This document shows positions 1 through 8,678 of a stretch of 32,726 bases of DNA, piece after piece; within the stretch, counting starts at the first letter, position 1; each line of letters begins with the position of its first letter. The notes under the pieces were generated by a model. That model ran no database searches. It saw only the letters and a program-made list of their open reading frames with translations, and was not told where the DNA came from. A program made the position numbers and the translations under genes. This DNA is from TMED13 sp042090305 (lineage in GTDB: Bacteria > Pseudomonadota > Alphaproteobacteria > Methylaequorales > Methylaequoraceae), in NCBI GenBank assembly GCA_042090305.1, contig JBELJQ010000018.1, forward strand, positions 1 to 32,726. Reading direction: 5' to 3'.

Positions 1-25
1 TAGGGAATCAGGGGATTTCAGATAG

Positions 26-115
26 TGGCGGAGAGACAGGGATTCGAACCCTGGAAGGACTTGCATCCTTGCTGGTTTTCAAGACCAGTGCATTCGACCA
101 CTCTGCCATCTCTCC
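26..115 (-). tRNA. tRNA-Ser(UGA)
   Basis: Read on the minus strand, the segment folds as a class II tRNA of 90 nt including an encoded CCA end (TGG at 26-28 on the plus strand). The acceptor arm pairs GGAGAGA (109-115) with TCTCTCC (30-36). The anticodon stem-loop is CTGGT-CTTGAAA-ACCAG, giving anticodon UGA. A long variable arm (GCAAGGATGCAAGTCCTT) and the T-loop GGTTCGAATCC confirm serine. The gene faces the window edge, so its downstream neighbour is not visible. Confidence 0.96.
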
Positions 116-276
116 ATATTTTCTATAAGTGGGAATAATACTTATAAATCATTAAGATTCAACGCTTAATTTTTGAAAACTTTTAGTGACTAAAATTAAT
201 TACTTAGGAAAATTTTAATAACCCAAAGTATGAAGGTAGCTTATCATTAAATAAAATTTAATTAACAATTTATTTT

Positions 277-305
277 TTGAGTTGCTAAGATAACCAAAGT
301 AATAA
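277..305 (+). promoter_or_regulatory. candidate sigma70 promoter for acuI-cysQ
   Basis: TTGAGT at 277-282, a 17-bp spacer, then TAATAA at 300-305, lying 37 bp upstream of the acuI ATG. The spacing is ideal and the elements are close to consensus, but AT-rich DNA yields such matches by chance. The rest of 121-342 shows no other gene or clear element. Confidence 0.35.
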
Positions 306-342
306 AGAGTCTAATTTAACCTAACTTTTTGTTTCCTTTTAT

Positions 343-1314
343 ATGAAAAATAAAAAAGTAAAAGCATTTATCCTTAGAAAACCTGGCATTGGAAATATCA
401 AGACGATAGAGATACCGGATTTAATGAAAGGGAATGTACTTGTAAAGATAAAGTATAGCAGCTTTAACTATAAAGATGGTTTAGCAATACTAAATAAAGG
501 CCCAATTGTAAAAAGATATCCGATGATTCCTGGGTCCGACTTTGCCGGTATAGTTGAAGAATCAACTCATAAAAGATTTAGAAAGGGCGATAAAGTTATT
601 TGTAATGGGTGGGGTGTTGGAGAAAAATTTTATGGAGGATTCTCAACATACGCTAACGTAAATGGAGATTGGTTGATTCATTTACCAGAAAACTTTTCAC
701 TCGAACAATCGATGATTATCGGTGCAGCAGGTTATACAGCTTCTTTATGTGTTCAAGAATTAACTAGAAAAATAAATAAAAAGAGTGGAGATGTAATTGT
801 AACTGGAGCATCTGGAGGAGTGGGGTCAATTTCTACTAATTTATTATCAAATCTCGGTTATAAAGTTTCAGCTCTAAGCAATAAAGATTCAGAATTTCTT
901 AAAGATTTAGGAGCAACAAAAGTTCTTAAAAGAGATGAAATCATTTATTCTGATAAACCACTTTCAAAGCAGAAATGGTCAGGAGTAATTGATACCGTTG
1001 GTGGAGACATCCTTGCTTCATTACTATCAGAAGTCAAATATAATGGATTGGCTGTATCTACAGGGTTAGCAAAAAGTTTCAAGTTAAATACAACGGTTTA
1101 CCCCTTTATTCTAAGAAATATAACATTATCTGGAATTGACTGTGTATATGCAAGTTATAGAAAAAGAGTAAGTGCATGGAATTTTTTATCTAATAATCTT
1201 GACAAAAATATTCTTAATAAAATTAAAACTGTAAAAACTCTCAATGATTTGGTTAAAATTTCCAAGGACATACTTGCAGGAAAAATTAAGGGTAGAATAC
1301 TAATTAAAGTTTAA
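343..1314 (+). CDS. acuI: acryloyl-CoA reductase / YhdH-family quinone oxidoreductase
   Basis: A 323-aa medium-chain dehydrogenase/reductase of the YhdH/AcuI type, at normal family length. The N-terminal GroES-like half carries SSFNYKDGLA (residues 39-48) and YPMIPGSDFAG (59-69). The Rossmann half has the NADP-binding loop TGASGGVGS (154-162), and a late GIDCVYA stretch is typical of the family. No zinc-binding cysteines are evident, as expected for this subfamily. The family reduces acryloyl-CoA to propionyl-CoA with NADPH in the cytosol, which detoxifies acryloyl-CoA made from DMSP/acrylate or 3-hydroxypropionate. The start has no obvious SD; the promoter-like site at 277-305 supports it. 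The gene is followed without any gap by cysQ. The reaction is assigned from family membership; a generic quinone reductase is the alternative. Confidence 0.88.
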   Translation: MKNKKVKAFILRKPGIGNIKTIEIPDLMKGNVLVKIKYSSFNYKDGLAILNKGPIVKRYPMIPGSDFAGIVEESTHKRFRKGDKVICNGWGVGEKFYGGFSTYANVNGDWLIHLPENFSLEQSMIIGAAGYTASLCVQELTRKINKKSGDVIVTGASGGVGSISTNLLSNLGYKVSALSNKDSEFLKDLGATKVLKRDEIIYSDKPLSKQKWSGVIDTVGGDILASLLSEVKYNGLAVSTGLAKSFKLNTTVYPFILRNITLSGIDCVYASYRKRVSAWNFLSNNLDKNILNKIKTVKTLNDLVKISKDILAGKIKGRILIKV

Positions 1315-2139
1315 TTGGAGAATAAAATTAAAATCAAAAATAGCGATTATAAAGAAGTTATTGAAATATTAAAATATATATCATCAATGGCATCTAAATC
1401 TATAAATGACATATATGCATCATCTAAAATTGATACTATATACAAAAAGGATAAATCACCGTTAACACAAGCAGATATCGAATCTAATAATATTATCATA
1501 TCATCACTAAAAAAACATTTTAAGGATATTCAAGTCATATCTGAAGAATCAGACAATATATCAAACATGATAGATAATGAATTTTTCTTGATTGATCCAT
1601 TAGATGGTACAAAAGAATTTATAAAAAAAAATGACGAATTTACAGTAAATATTTGTTTAATTCAAAACAATCAACCGATTCTTGGTGTTGTAGAAATACC
1701 TCCAAAGAAAATTCAATATTTTTCTGATGGATTTAATTCGTATAAATTAAATGAAAACAATTTAATAAAAATTGAATCTAATAATACTATTAATGAACAA
1801 ATAAATGTTGTGGTAAGTAGATCTCACCTTGATCAACAAACTGAGATATTATTGGAAAAATTGAATAAACTAAATGACTACTCTTTTAAAATTATAAAAG
1901 CCGGTTCATCTCTTAAGCTCTGTTTAATATCTGAAGGTAAGGCAGACCTATATATTAGATATGGTAATACAATGGAATGGGATATGGGTGCTGGTCATGC
2001 AATATTAAAGACTGCCAATGGACATTTGAGGGAATTCAATAATAAGGACATAACCTATGGAAAGAATAATTATAAAAATTCATCATTAATAGGCTTTTCA
2101 AATAATAATATTATGGAAATTATTCAAAAATTAATTTAG
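1315..2139 (+). CDS. cysQ: 3'(2'),5'-bisphosphate nucleotidase (CysQ/inositol monophosphatase family)
   Basis: A 274-aa member of the Mg-dependent phosphatase superfamily. The sequence shows SPLTQAD (48-54), ISEES (75-79), the metal-binding DPLDGTKEF signature (94-102) and MEWDMGAGHAIL near 220-231. CysQ hydrolyses 3'-phosphoadenosine 5'-phosphate (PAP) from sulfate assimilation or sulfotransfer to AMP and phosphate. The reading frame has no ATG until residue 26, inside the conserved N-terminal helix, so the start is non-canonical. It is either TTG at 1315, directly abutting the acuI stop, or ATT at 1327, which sits 6 nt after a GGAG at 1317-1320. The second choice shortens the protein by four residues. 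It is co-transcribed with acuI. A plain inositol monophosphatase is less likely given the KSPLTQAD/ISEES combination. Confidence 0.87.
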   Translation: MENKIKIKNSDYKEVIEILKYISSMASKSINDIYASSKIDTIYKKDKSPLTQADIESNNIIISSLKKHFKDIQVISEESDNISNMIDNEFFLIDPLDGTKEFIKKNDEFTVNICLIQNNQPILGVVEIPPKKIQYFSDGFNSYKLNENNLIKIESNNTINEQINVVVSRSHLDQQTEILLEKLNKLNDYSFKIIKAGSSLKLCLISEGKADLYIRYGNTMEWDMGAGHAILKTANGHLREFNNKDITYGKNNYKNSSLIGFSNNNIMEIIQKLI

Positions 2140-2201
2140 TAGAGTGTTATATAATTTAACATAATATATATTATGCGCATAATTTTAGTTTGTAGTTTTA
2201 A

Positions 2202-3116
2202 TTAAAATAAGTTTCTAGGATTAATATGACTAGTCAAATCCTCAAATAACCAATCTTTATTAATGAACTTCATCTTTGTAAATAAAAGGTTAGGTATTAC
2301 CTTTGCATGAATAATAGCATTTGATGGAATAAATTTAGGAAGAGAGCAGCTGGGATCAAGTACAAACATATCATATCCATATTTTCTAAAATAATTTCTT
2401 ATACTGCTAAGGTTTTCACCATATTTAGCAAGACAATGAGGAGCATACTCAACTATCCAGTATCTAACCTTATTATTTTCAAGTAATTTTTTACATCCAT
2501 TTAATATGTGTTTTTCGTAGCCTTCAACATCAATTTTTACTACTTTAATTTTCTTATATTTATAAATATAAGAATCTAAGGTATTAACAGTAATTTCTCT
2601 TGAATCACTTTCATTACTTTCGATTTCAGGTACAACTGATGAATGACCACTATCAAATTCAGAATCATTAAATTTTAATTTTTTATTTTTACTACCCCCT
2701 AATGCTTTATTTTTTAGATCTACATTATGAAAATTGTTTAATATTACATTTTGAGTTAATTCTTTAAAGCTTTCATTACCGGGTTCAAAAGCTATGACTT
2801 TTCCATTTTCTCCAATAAGTGAAGACATTAGAAGGGTATGTAATCCAATATTTGCTCCTACATCAATAGCTATATCCCCATCTTTTAATATATATGTTAA
2901 AAATAGACCTATATCATTTTCATACAAATGACCATTTTCTAGCCATTTGTTTACAGTTTTATGATTTTCTTTGCTTGGATAAAAATTAAATTTGAACTGA
3001 TTTGAATATGTAGCACAAGTCAAATCATCTTTTTCACTATAAAAGTAGTTATTATAATTGAAATATACACTTTTTTCATAAAAATCCATAAAGAAAGTTC
3101 GCAAATTATATGCCAA
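2202..3116 (-). CDS. FkbM family SAM-dependent methyltransferase
   Basis: A 304-aa protein with the class I SAM-binding loop AIDVGANIGLHT (83-94), the acidic strand-2 motif VIAFEPGN (about 108-115) and the FkbM hallmark VKIDVEGYEKHIL near 194-206. FkbM enzymes O-methylate sugars, polyketides or other small molecules; the substrate cannot be read from this sequence. It is the last gene of the mmsA-led operon, 15 bp downstream of the transporter. The frame opens with TTG (3114-3116). The first ATG is codon 10, and neither has a convincing SD, so a 295-aa product is possible. Its place in a catabolic operon is odd, since FkbM genes usually sit in surface polysaccharide clusters. Confidence 0.8.
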   Translation of the reverse strand: MAYNLRTFFMDFYEKSVYFNYNNYFYSEKDDLTCATYSNQFKFNFYPSKENHKTVNKWLENGHLYENDIGLFLTYILKDGDIAIDVGANIGLHTLLMSSLIGENGKVIAFEPGNESFKELTQNVILNNFHNVDLKNKALGGSKNKKLKFNDSEFDSGHSSVVPEIESNESDSREITVNTLDSYIYKYKKIKVVKIDVEGYEKHILNGCKKLLENNKVRYWIVEYAPHCLAKYGENLSSIRNYFRKYGYDMFVLDPSCSLPKFIPSNAIIHAKVIPNLLFTKMKFINKDWLFEDLTSHINPRNLF

Positions 3117-3131
3117 GTCAATCTGTTAATT

Positions 3132-4496
3132 TTAGCCTGAACCAAGGTAAAGTAAGGAGGAGCCAAAAATTAAACCTGTTACAAGAAATATTATGAATGT
3201 ATACCCCATTATCTGTCTCATATGCAAACCAGCAATTGCTAATAATGGTATTGTCCAGAATGGCTGAATCATATTTGTCCATTGATCCCCATACGACACT
3301 CCTAACACCACAACAAATGGTTCAACATTGAGGATATTTGCAGCTTGCATCATAACTGGCCCCTGAACAGCCCACTGCCCTCCTCCTGATGGTATAAACA
3401 TATTAACAAGCCCTCCAGATAAAAAAGAGTAGAAGCCCAAAGTTTCTGCTGAAGAAATATTCACTATTTTTTCTGCTAGAATATTTATTAGACCTGTATC
3501 AGCCATTATTCCCATAATACCAGCATAAAATGGGTACTGTAAAATAATTGGTCCAACTGTAATGGAGGCCTTATTTATTAGTTTTACATAATGTATTGGT
3601 GAATTGCTAAGCATTAAACCGATACATAAAAAAGTCCAACTAACAAGATTAAGGTCTAAAAAAAAACCCTTATTCATAAATGTAGTAAAGACAAACATTA
3701 GAACAGCTAAACCGGCAAATAAACTAAGTATCTTTGAATTTTCAATGACTTGCGCAACACTTGTAATGTTATTTATAGTCTCTTTTTCATCTTTTTTAAA
3801 TAAAGTTTTTGCATCAACCTCAATTATATCCTTATTAGTTTTAGGTCTCATCAAGGGTGCAATGTAGGTTATTGCAATCAATGTGACTAAGGCAACACTA
3901 ATATTAAAAGTTGAGAAAATGGTTTGTGTCACTGGAATAATTCCCACTTTATCGATTAAAGAGTGATTTTCTGAAGCCACAAACAATGCAGCTGAAGAAG
4001 AATAACCCATATGCCAAATAACATAACCCGAATAAGCTGAAGCAACAAGCAAAGGATAGTGTATTTTAATTTTCTTCTTTTGACATCCAATCGCAACAAA
4101 TTTTGCTATAAGCCCTCCAACAATCAAACCGAATGACCATGCAAACAAACTAGCTAAACCTGAAATAAAAGTAACTAATGAATATGCTTGAACTTGACTG
4201 TTAGGCAAAGAACCTATTTTATTTAAGAATTTCTCTATAGGTTCAGTATGAGCTAAAGCGTGCGCTGTTACCATTATTATACAAATTTGCGCTGTAAATG
4301 TAAAAAGTTTAGGTAGGCCATTACCCCATGCTTGTAAAATATCAACACTAGAATAATCGGTAAATCCCAATGACAATAAGTACGTCAAAAAAGACAAGAT
4401 TATTACAAAGAGAAAGGCATCTGGATAAAATTTATCAACAAATTTGACAAATGGCTGAGCAATTCCATCCAGAGTTTTTAATCTTTGCCAAGACAT
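3132..4496 (-). CDS. atoE: short-chain fatty acid transporter (AtoE/TIGR00366 family)
   Basis: A 454-aa polytopic inner-membrane protein with about 11-12 hydrophobic segments. Family-typical stretches include FVDKFYPDAFLFVIILSF near the N-terminus, YSGYVIWHMGYSSSAALFVA in the middle, and GGLVNMFIPSGGGQWAVQGP followed by GVSYGDQWTNMIQPFW near the C-terminus. The family imports short-chain carboxylates such as acetoacetate and butyrate. The start ATG (4494-4496) lies 3 bp after the stop of the exported propeller gene, so the two are translated from one mRNA. Being between mmsA and fkbM suggests it feeds a short-chain acid into the semialdehyde dehydrogenase pathway; that link is inference, as is the exact substrate. 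Confidence 0.88.
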   Translation of the reverse strand: MSWQRLKTLDGIAQPFVKFVDKFYPDAFLFVIILSFLTYLLSLGFTDYSSVDILQAWGNGLPKLFTFTAQICIIMVTAHALAHTEPIEKFLNKIGSLPNSQVQAYSLVTFISGLASLFAWSFGLIVGGLIAKFVAIGCQKKKIKIHYPLLVASAYSGYVIWHMGYSSSAALFVASENHSLIDKVGIIPVTQTIFSTFNISVALVTLIAITYIAPLMRPKTNKDIIEVDAKTLFKKDEKETINNITSVAQVIENSKILSLFAGLAVLMFVFTTFMNKGFFLDLNLVSWTFLCIGLMLSNSPIHYVKLINKASITVGPIILQYPFYAGIMGIMADTGLINILAEKIVNISSAETLGFYSFLSGGLVNMFIPSGGGQWAVQGPVMMQAANILNVEPFVVVLGVSYGDQWTNMIQPFWTIPLLAIAGLHMRQIMGYTFIIFLVTGLIFGSSLLYLGSG

Positions 4497-4499
4497 ATG

Positions 4500-5396
4500 T
4501 TACTTTATCTTGAGTGCCATTACTTTACCTTCAGTCATAATAGGAATAATAATCATATCCTTTTCTAGTATAACTTCATGATCTGCGGCCCCTTTTCCTA
4601 CTTCATTTAGAACCTTATATTTTCCATTACTTTTTACTAAATAGAGCATTCCCCCACTCCAATCAGTTACATAATATGCACCGTCACCATTTGATTCAAC
4701 TCCATCTAAGTTTCCAATCGGCTTTCTTCCAAGGTCTTTAATCTCCTTAGAGTGAATATTTATATCTTTTAGATTACCTTGCAATTTAGGAGTTCCCCAT
4801 CCTTCCATTACTGCACCCCAACTTCCAACAACAATACTATCTCTTTCATTGTCATAATGAAGACCATTTGGCGCTAGTTGAGGACTGTAAAACCATAATG
4901 GAAGCTGACCAAATTGATTTAATCTATAAATTGAATCAGTGTATGTATCTCCAGTATATACATTTCCATAATTGTCATGAGTTACATCATTTAAACAAAC
5001 TGCACCATGAGCTAAATACTTATTGAGAACTTTGCCACTTGTAATATCAATTTCTACTAATTCATCAACGTCAGCAGCATATAGTTTATCCTTAACTATG
5101 GTGAGTCCCTTGGGTGCATTAAGTTTTCCTACCCAGTTTAAATCTATGATTTTACCATCTAGACCAATTTTTGATATAAAACCGGTGCCATCCTTTTTGA
5201 ATGGATGATCTGTTATATTAGAGACGTATAGAACATCGTTAACATTATCATAAACAACTGACTCAGGTAACTCTAAGACCTTTTCTGATTCCCATAATAT
5301 TTCAAGTTCATCCTTCGCAAATGACTGATTAGCTATAGATATTAAAGTTATGAGAAATCCAATGAGAAGATTTCTTATTTTAGTTATATTTTTCAT
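4500..5396 (-). CDS. exported SMP-30/gluconolactonase-like beta-propeller protein
   Basis: A 298-aa protein with an N-terminal signal peptide (positive start MKNITKIRN, hydrophobic core to about residue 24, cleavage likely after NQSFA). The mature part is a repeated YWTD/NHL-like six-bladed propeller: PESVVYDNVNDVLYVSN, APKGLTIVKDKLYAAD, LNDVTHDNYGNVYTGD, APNGLHYDNERDSIVVG and LDGVESNGDGAYYVTD mark successive blades. SMP-30-like proteins are metal-dependent lactonases, but many exported relatives have no proven reaction. A strong SD AAAGGAG (5403-5409) precedes the ATG and overlaps the mmsA stop, so translation is coupled. Periplasmic location next to an uptake system suggests substrate conversion or binding before import; this is inferred. 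Confidence 0.78.
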   Translation of the reverse strand: MKNITKIRNLLIGFLITLISIANQSFAKDELEILWESEKVLELPESVVYDNVNDVLYVSNITDHPFKKDGTGFISKIGLDGKIIDLNWVGKLNAPKGLTIVKDKLYAADVDELVEIDITSGKVLNKYLAHGAVCLNDVTHDNYGNVYTGDTYTDSIYRLNQFGQLPLWFYSPQLAPNGLHYDNERDSIVVGSWGAVMEGWGTPKLQGNLKDINIHSKEIKDLGRKPIGNLDGVESNGDGAYYVTDWSGGMLYLVKSNGKYKVLNEVGKGAADHEVILEKDMIIIPIMTEGKVMALKIK

Positions 5397-5407
5397 TTTT
5401 TTCTCCT

Positions 5408-6919
5408 TTATGTTAATTTTATGTTACTACTTGGCATCGATAAGTTAATTTCACTATCAACCGAATTTTCTGGCCACCTCTGAGTAACTGTTTTTCTTTG
5501 AGTATAAAACCTCAGACCATCTGGTCCATAAATACTCAGATCACCAAATAACGAATTTTTCCAACCACCAAAACTGTGAAATGAAGATGGTACCGGTAAT
5601 GGTATATTGACTCCAACCATTCCAATATTTACATTATTTGAAAATTCTCTCGCAGAACCTCCGTCCTCGGTGAATATGCAACAACCATTTCCGTAGGGAT
5701 TTTTATTAATTATTTCGATAGCTTCATTAACATCATCGATTTCTATGATTTGTAAAACAGGACCAAAGATTTCGGTTAAATAAGACTTCATGTTTATATT
5801 GACATTATCTATAAGAGTTGGGCCTAAAAAATAACCTTTTTTATAATTTCTTCTTTCCATACTATCCCTCCCATCAAGAATAACATTACTACCCTCTTCT
5901 TCTGCAATTTTTATATTCTTGACCACTCTGTCAAAATGTTCTTTAGAAACTAATGGGCCAAAACTATTATTATCTAACTCTTCAAAACCGACTTTTAATT
6001 TTTCAACTTTATTTTTTAAGGTTTCAGTGAATTTATTTTTTATTTTTTTTGAGACCATAGCTACGGATAATGCCATACATCTTTGTCCGGATGAACCGAA
6101 TGCAGCGGATATGATTTGATCAGTAGCATATTCAATATTTGCATCCGACATAACTAATGCATGATTTTTTGCACCACCCAAAGCTTGGCATCGTTTATTA
6201 TTATTGGCTGAATTTTTATATATATCTCTTGCAACATCAGTTGAGCCAACAAAACTCACTGCATTGATTCTATGGTCTTTAATTAAGTTAGAAACAACTT
6301 CTTTATCACCATGAACTAGATTAAGCAAACCACTTGGAGCTTTAGTTTCATTAAATAACTCTGTTATAAAAATAGTTGATAATGGATCTTTTTCTGATGG
6401 TTTTAAAATAAATGAATTACCCGCAGCAATTGCTAAAGGAAACATCCAAAGCGGGATCATTACAGGAAAGTTAAATGGTGTAATACCCAAAACCACCCCT
6501 ACAGGGGAAAAATCACTCCACGTATCAACTTTATTACTGATATTTTTGTTATATTCGCCCTTTAATATTTCACCAATACCACACGCATACTCAACATTTT
6601 CAATACCCCTTCTTAATTCACCTCTAGCATCTTCAAATACTTTACCTAGGTCTTCACCTACTAATCTAGCAATCTTTTCTTCATTTTTTTCTAGTAGAAC
6701 CTTGAACTCAAATAATATTGAAGTTCTCTTTGAAATAGAAAAACTTTTCCACTTTTTTTGAGCTTCAATTGAACTTTTTATTGCTTTATCGATAGTATCA
6801 GGTTTCGCAGACGTTATTGTTGTTACCTGCTTTTCATTTACAGGGTTATACACCTCAATTTTATTACCATCATCTTTAACCTCTTGACCTGATATTATAT
6901 GACCGCACACACTATTCAT
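5408..6919 (-). CDS. mmsA: CoA-acylating methylmalonate-semialdehyde dehydrogenase
   Basis: A 503-aa aldehyde dehydrogenase of full family length. TPFNFP (148-153) carries the oxyanion Asn150. FVGSTDVARDIY (223-234) binds the nucleotide, and SSGQRCMALS (277-286) carries catalytic Cys281. The general-base glutamate of ordinary aldehyde dehydrogenases is replaced (QALGGAKNH at 246-254), the signature of the CoA-dependent MmsA/IolA subfamily, which transfers the acyl group to CoA rather than water. It converts methylmalonate semialdehyde to propionyl-CoA, or malonate semialdehyde to acetyl-CoA, with NAD. It is the first gene of the operon running down to fkbM and diverges from a LysR gene. Possible inputs are valine, beta-alanine, 3-hydroxypropionate or inositol; the window does not decide which. 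Confidence 0.93.
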   Translation of the reverse strand: MNSVCGHIISGQEVKDDGNKIEVYNPVNEKQVTTITSAKPDTIDKAIKSSIEAQKKWKSFSISKRTSILFEFKVLLEKNEEKIARLVGEDLGKVFEDARGELRRGIENVEYACGIGEILKGEYNKNISNKVDTWSDFSPVGVVLGITPFNFPVMIPLWMFPLAIAAGNSFILKPSEKDPLSTIFITELFNETKAPSGLLNLVHGDKEVVSNLIKDHRINAVSFVGSTDVARDIYKNSANNNKRCQALGGAKNHALVMSDANIEYATDQIISAAFGSSGQRCMALSVAMVSKKIKNKFTETLKNKVEKLKVGFEELDNNSFGPLVSKEHFDRVVKNIKIAEEEGSNVILDGRDSMERRNYKKGYFLGPTLIDNVNINMKSYLTEIFGPVLQIIEIDDVNEAIEIINKNPYGNGCCIFTEDGGSAREFSNNVNIGMVGVNIPLPVPSSFHSFGGWKNSLFGDLSIYGPDGLRFYTQRKTVTQRWPENSVDSEINLSMPSSNIKLT

Positions 6920-6970
6920 TTTTAGACTATATTAGTTTTTAATTTGCATTTCAAACTGTAAAATAACAAT

Positions 6971-6996
6971 ATTATATTGCAAATATGCAATATAAT
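6971..6996. promoter_or_regulatory. divergent mmsA/lysR promoter-operator with perfect palindrome
   Basis: A perfect inverted repeat TTATATTGCA-AATA-TGCAATATAA fills 6972-6995. Its outer ends form two outward-facing -10 boxes: TATAAT on the plus strand at 6991-6996 (toward lysR) and TATAAT on the minus strand at 6976-6971 (toward mmsA). Neither has a good -35 at the right distance, which fits promoters that depend on, or are blocked by, a bound regulator. The TTGCA-N4-TGCAA core is the sort of dyad bound by LysR-type proteins. Binding there would affect both promoters together. The lysR start lies only 16 bp beyond the box, so its leader would be very short. Confidence 0.65.
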
Positions 6997-7011
6997 TATT
7001 AACATCTAATA

Positions 7012-7905
7012 ATGCTGAATTGGAATGATTTGAATTCATTTTTAACTCTTTCAAGATGTGGAAAACTAAATGTTGCATCTAAAAAACTAAAAATTGAATC
7101 TACAACAATTGCAAGGCGAATTTCAAGACTAGAAAAAAGTCTAAATACATCTTTATTTAATAAGTCTCCAAAGGGATATTTACTAACTGATAAGGGAATT
7201 GATTTAGTAAAATATGCTGAAAATATAGAGAATGAAATTTATAGTTTAAATGAATCTTTTTTAAAAACTAATCCAAATATTAAAGGGAAAGTTCGATTAA
7301 GTGTTGGAGAGGGGTTGGGCATTGAGATTATAAGTAAAAGATTACCTGAATTTTATAAAGAATATCCTGAAATTGAAATTGAGCTTCTTGCTGACACAAG
7401 ATCGAGAAGCCTATCAAATAGAGAAACAGATATACTTATTTCATTTTCAAGACCGCTTAAAGGAAGATTAATAACAAAAAAACTTTGCAATTACTATATT
7501 AAACTATACGGTTCGAAGAATTACCTTAAAAAGTATGGGAAAGTTAAAACAGTGAAAGATTTAAAAAAGTACTCTTTTGTGAGTTACGTTGATGAATATA
7601 TCGATTTTCCAGAACTTAATTATTTAAAAGATCTTAAAATCAATGCTAACATTAAGTTTAGAAGCAATAATCTAAGTTCTCAATTGGTAGCCGTAAATAA
7701 TGGTGTCGGATTGGGACTTCTTCATACTTTTATAGCAAATAAAGAAACAGAGTTATGTAATATTTTACCTGAAGAAATAAATATTAAAAGAGAATACTGG
7801 ATGATTATTCACGAAAACTTATTTCAACTTAAAAGAGTAAAAGTAGTTTGTAAATTTTTAACAAAGATTATAAAAGAAAATCGTTTTCTTGAAACCTCTA
7901 ATTAG
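7012..7905 (+). CDS. LysR-family transcriptional regulator
   Basis: A 297-aa protein with the standard LysR layout. The N-terminal winged helix-turn-helix spans about residues 1-60 (NDLNSFLTLSRCGKLNVASKK and TTIARRISRLEKSLNTSLF), with PKGYLLTDKG as the wing. The C-terminal effector domain runs from about residue 90 (GKVRLSVGEGLG onward). It is transcribed divergently from the mmsA operon and is the likely regulator of that operon and of itself through the palindrome at 6972-6995. The ligand is unknown, though an acid or CoA thioester from the pathway is a reasonable guess. The start ATG has no SD. Its last four bases overlap the end of the MBL hydrolase gene convergently. Confidence 0.9.
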   Translation: MLNWNDLNSFLTLSRCGKLNVASKKLKIESTTIARRISRLEKSLNTSLFNKSPKGYLLTDKGIDLVKYAENIENEIYSLNESFLKTNPNIKGKVRLSVGEGLGIEIISKRLPEFYKEYPEIEIELLADTRSRSLSNRETDILISFSRPLKGRLITKKLCNYYIKLYGSKNYLKKYGKVKTVKDLKKYSFVSYVDEYIDFPELNYLKDLKINANIKFRSNNLSSQLVAVNNGVGLGLLHTFIANKETELCNILPEEINIKREYWMIIHENLFQLKRVKVVCKFLTKIIKENRFLETSN

Positions 7906-8678
7906 GATTCCACAACCAACCCATCATAAGCTGCCATGCAATTAGCTGGCAAAAGAGATGATAAGTAATCATAATCAACCTCATAGTTCATATGTGTCAA
8001 GATAGTTTTATTTGGTTTCAATTCTTTTACCCAATCAAGTACTTTATCAAGATGAGCATGAGACTTATGAGGTTCGAACCTGAGACAATCTATGATAAGC
8101 AGATCTAAATTATAAAGAAGGTTAAATGATTCCTTAGAAAACTCCAGAACGTCTGTACAGTAAGCAATGTTATTTATTCTAAAACCTGTTGACTCAGAAA
8201 AACCATGACTTTGCGGAAAACTATGAATTTTGAGATCGTTTATAAAGAATTCACCGTCTATTGAATTAGGTATTAAACAAGGTTTGTAATAAAAACCATT
8301 AGCCCGGGGAGATAAGTCTTCAAATACATAAGCAAATCTTTTTTTTATTTCATTTATATTTTTTTCTGTAGCGTACATGTTTAAATGTTTTTTCATAATT
8401 ACGTTTAAAAATCTAAAATCATCTATCCCATTTATATGATCAGCATGTGTGTGAGTAACTAGGACTCCATCAAGATACGTAACGTTTGCATTAAGTAATT
8501 GTTGTCTTAAATCAGGTGTTGCATCAACAAGAATTTGAGTTTTCTTACTTTTTAAAAGAATAGATGACCTTAATCTTCTATTTTTAGGGTTATTAGGATT
8601 ACATGCCCCCCAGTCATTGCCAATTGCCGGCACTCCTGACGAACTTCCACAACCTAGAATTGTTATATTTATACTCAT
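7902..8678 (-). CDS. metallo-beta-lactamase-fold hydrolase (PhnP-like)
   Basis: A 258-aa MBL-fold protein. It starts with GCGSSSGVPAIGNDWGACN (9-27), typical of the PhnP/RNase Z-related branch. It has the metal site THTHADH (75-81; His76, His78, Asp80, His81), then SHGFSESTGFRI, a CTDV motif for the bridging Asp, and a C-terminal LTHMNYEVDY with the last His. This branch hydrolyses phosphodiester bonds (cyclic ribose phosphates in PhnP). The orthologue that sits downstream of tatD in alphaproteobacteria has no firmly known substrate. Its ATG overlaps the tatD stop by four bases (ATGA), so it is the last gene of the long operon. Confidence 0.85.
   Translation of the reverse strand: MSINITILGCGSSSGVPAIGNDWGACNPNNPKNRRLRSSILLKSKKTQILVDATPDLRQQLLNANVTYLDGVLVTHTHADHINGIDDFRFLNVIMKKHLNMYATEKNINEIKKRFAYVFEDLSPRANGFYYKPCLIPNSIDGEFFINDLKIHSFPQSHGFSESTGFRINNIAYCTDVLEFSKESFNLLYNLDLLIIDCLRFEPHKSHAHLDKVLDWVKELKPNKTILTHMNYEVDYDYLSSLLPANCMAAYDGLVVES

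Noticed and set aside
2161..2183. Overlapping perfect palindromes ATAATATATATTAT and ATTATGCGCATAAT between the converging cysQ and fkbM genes
   Set aside because: Without a proper loop they fold only into short AT-rich stems, and no clear U-run follows on both strands. Terminator function is possible but not well supported.
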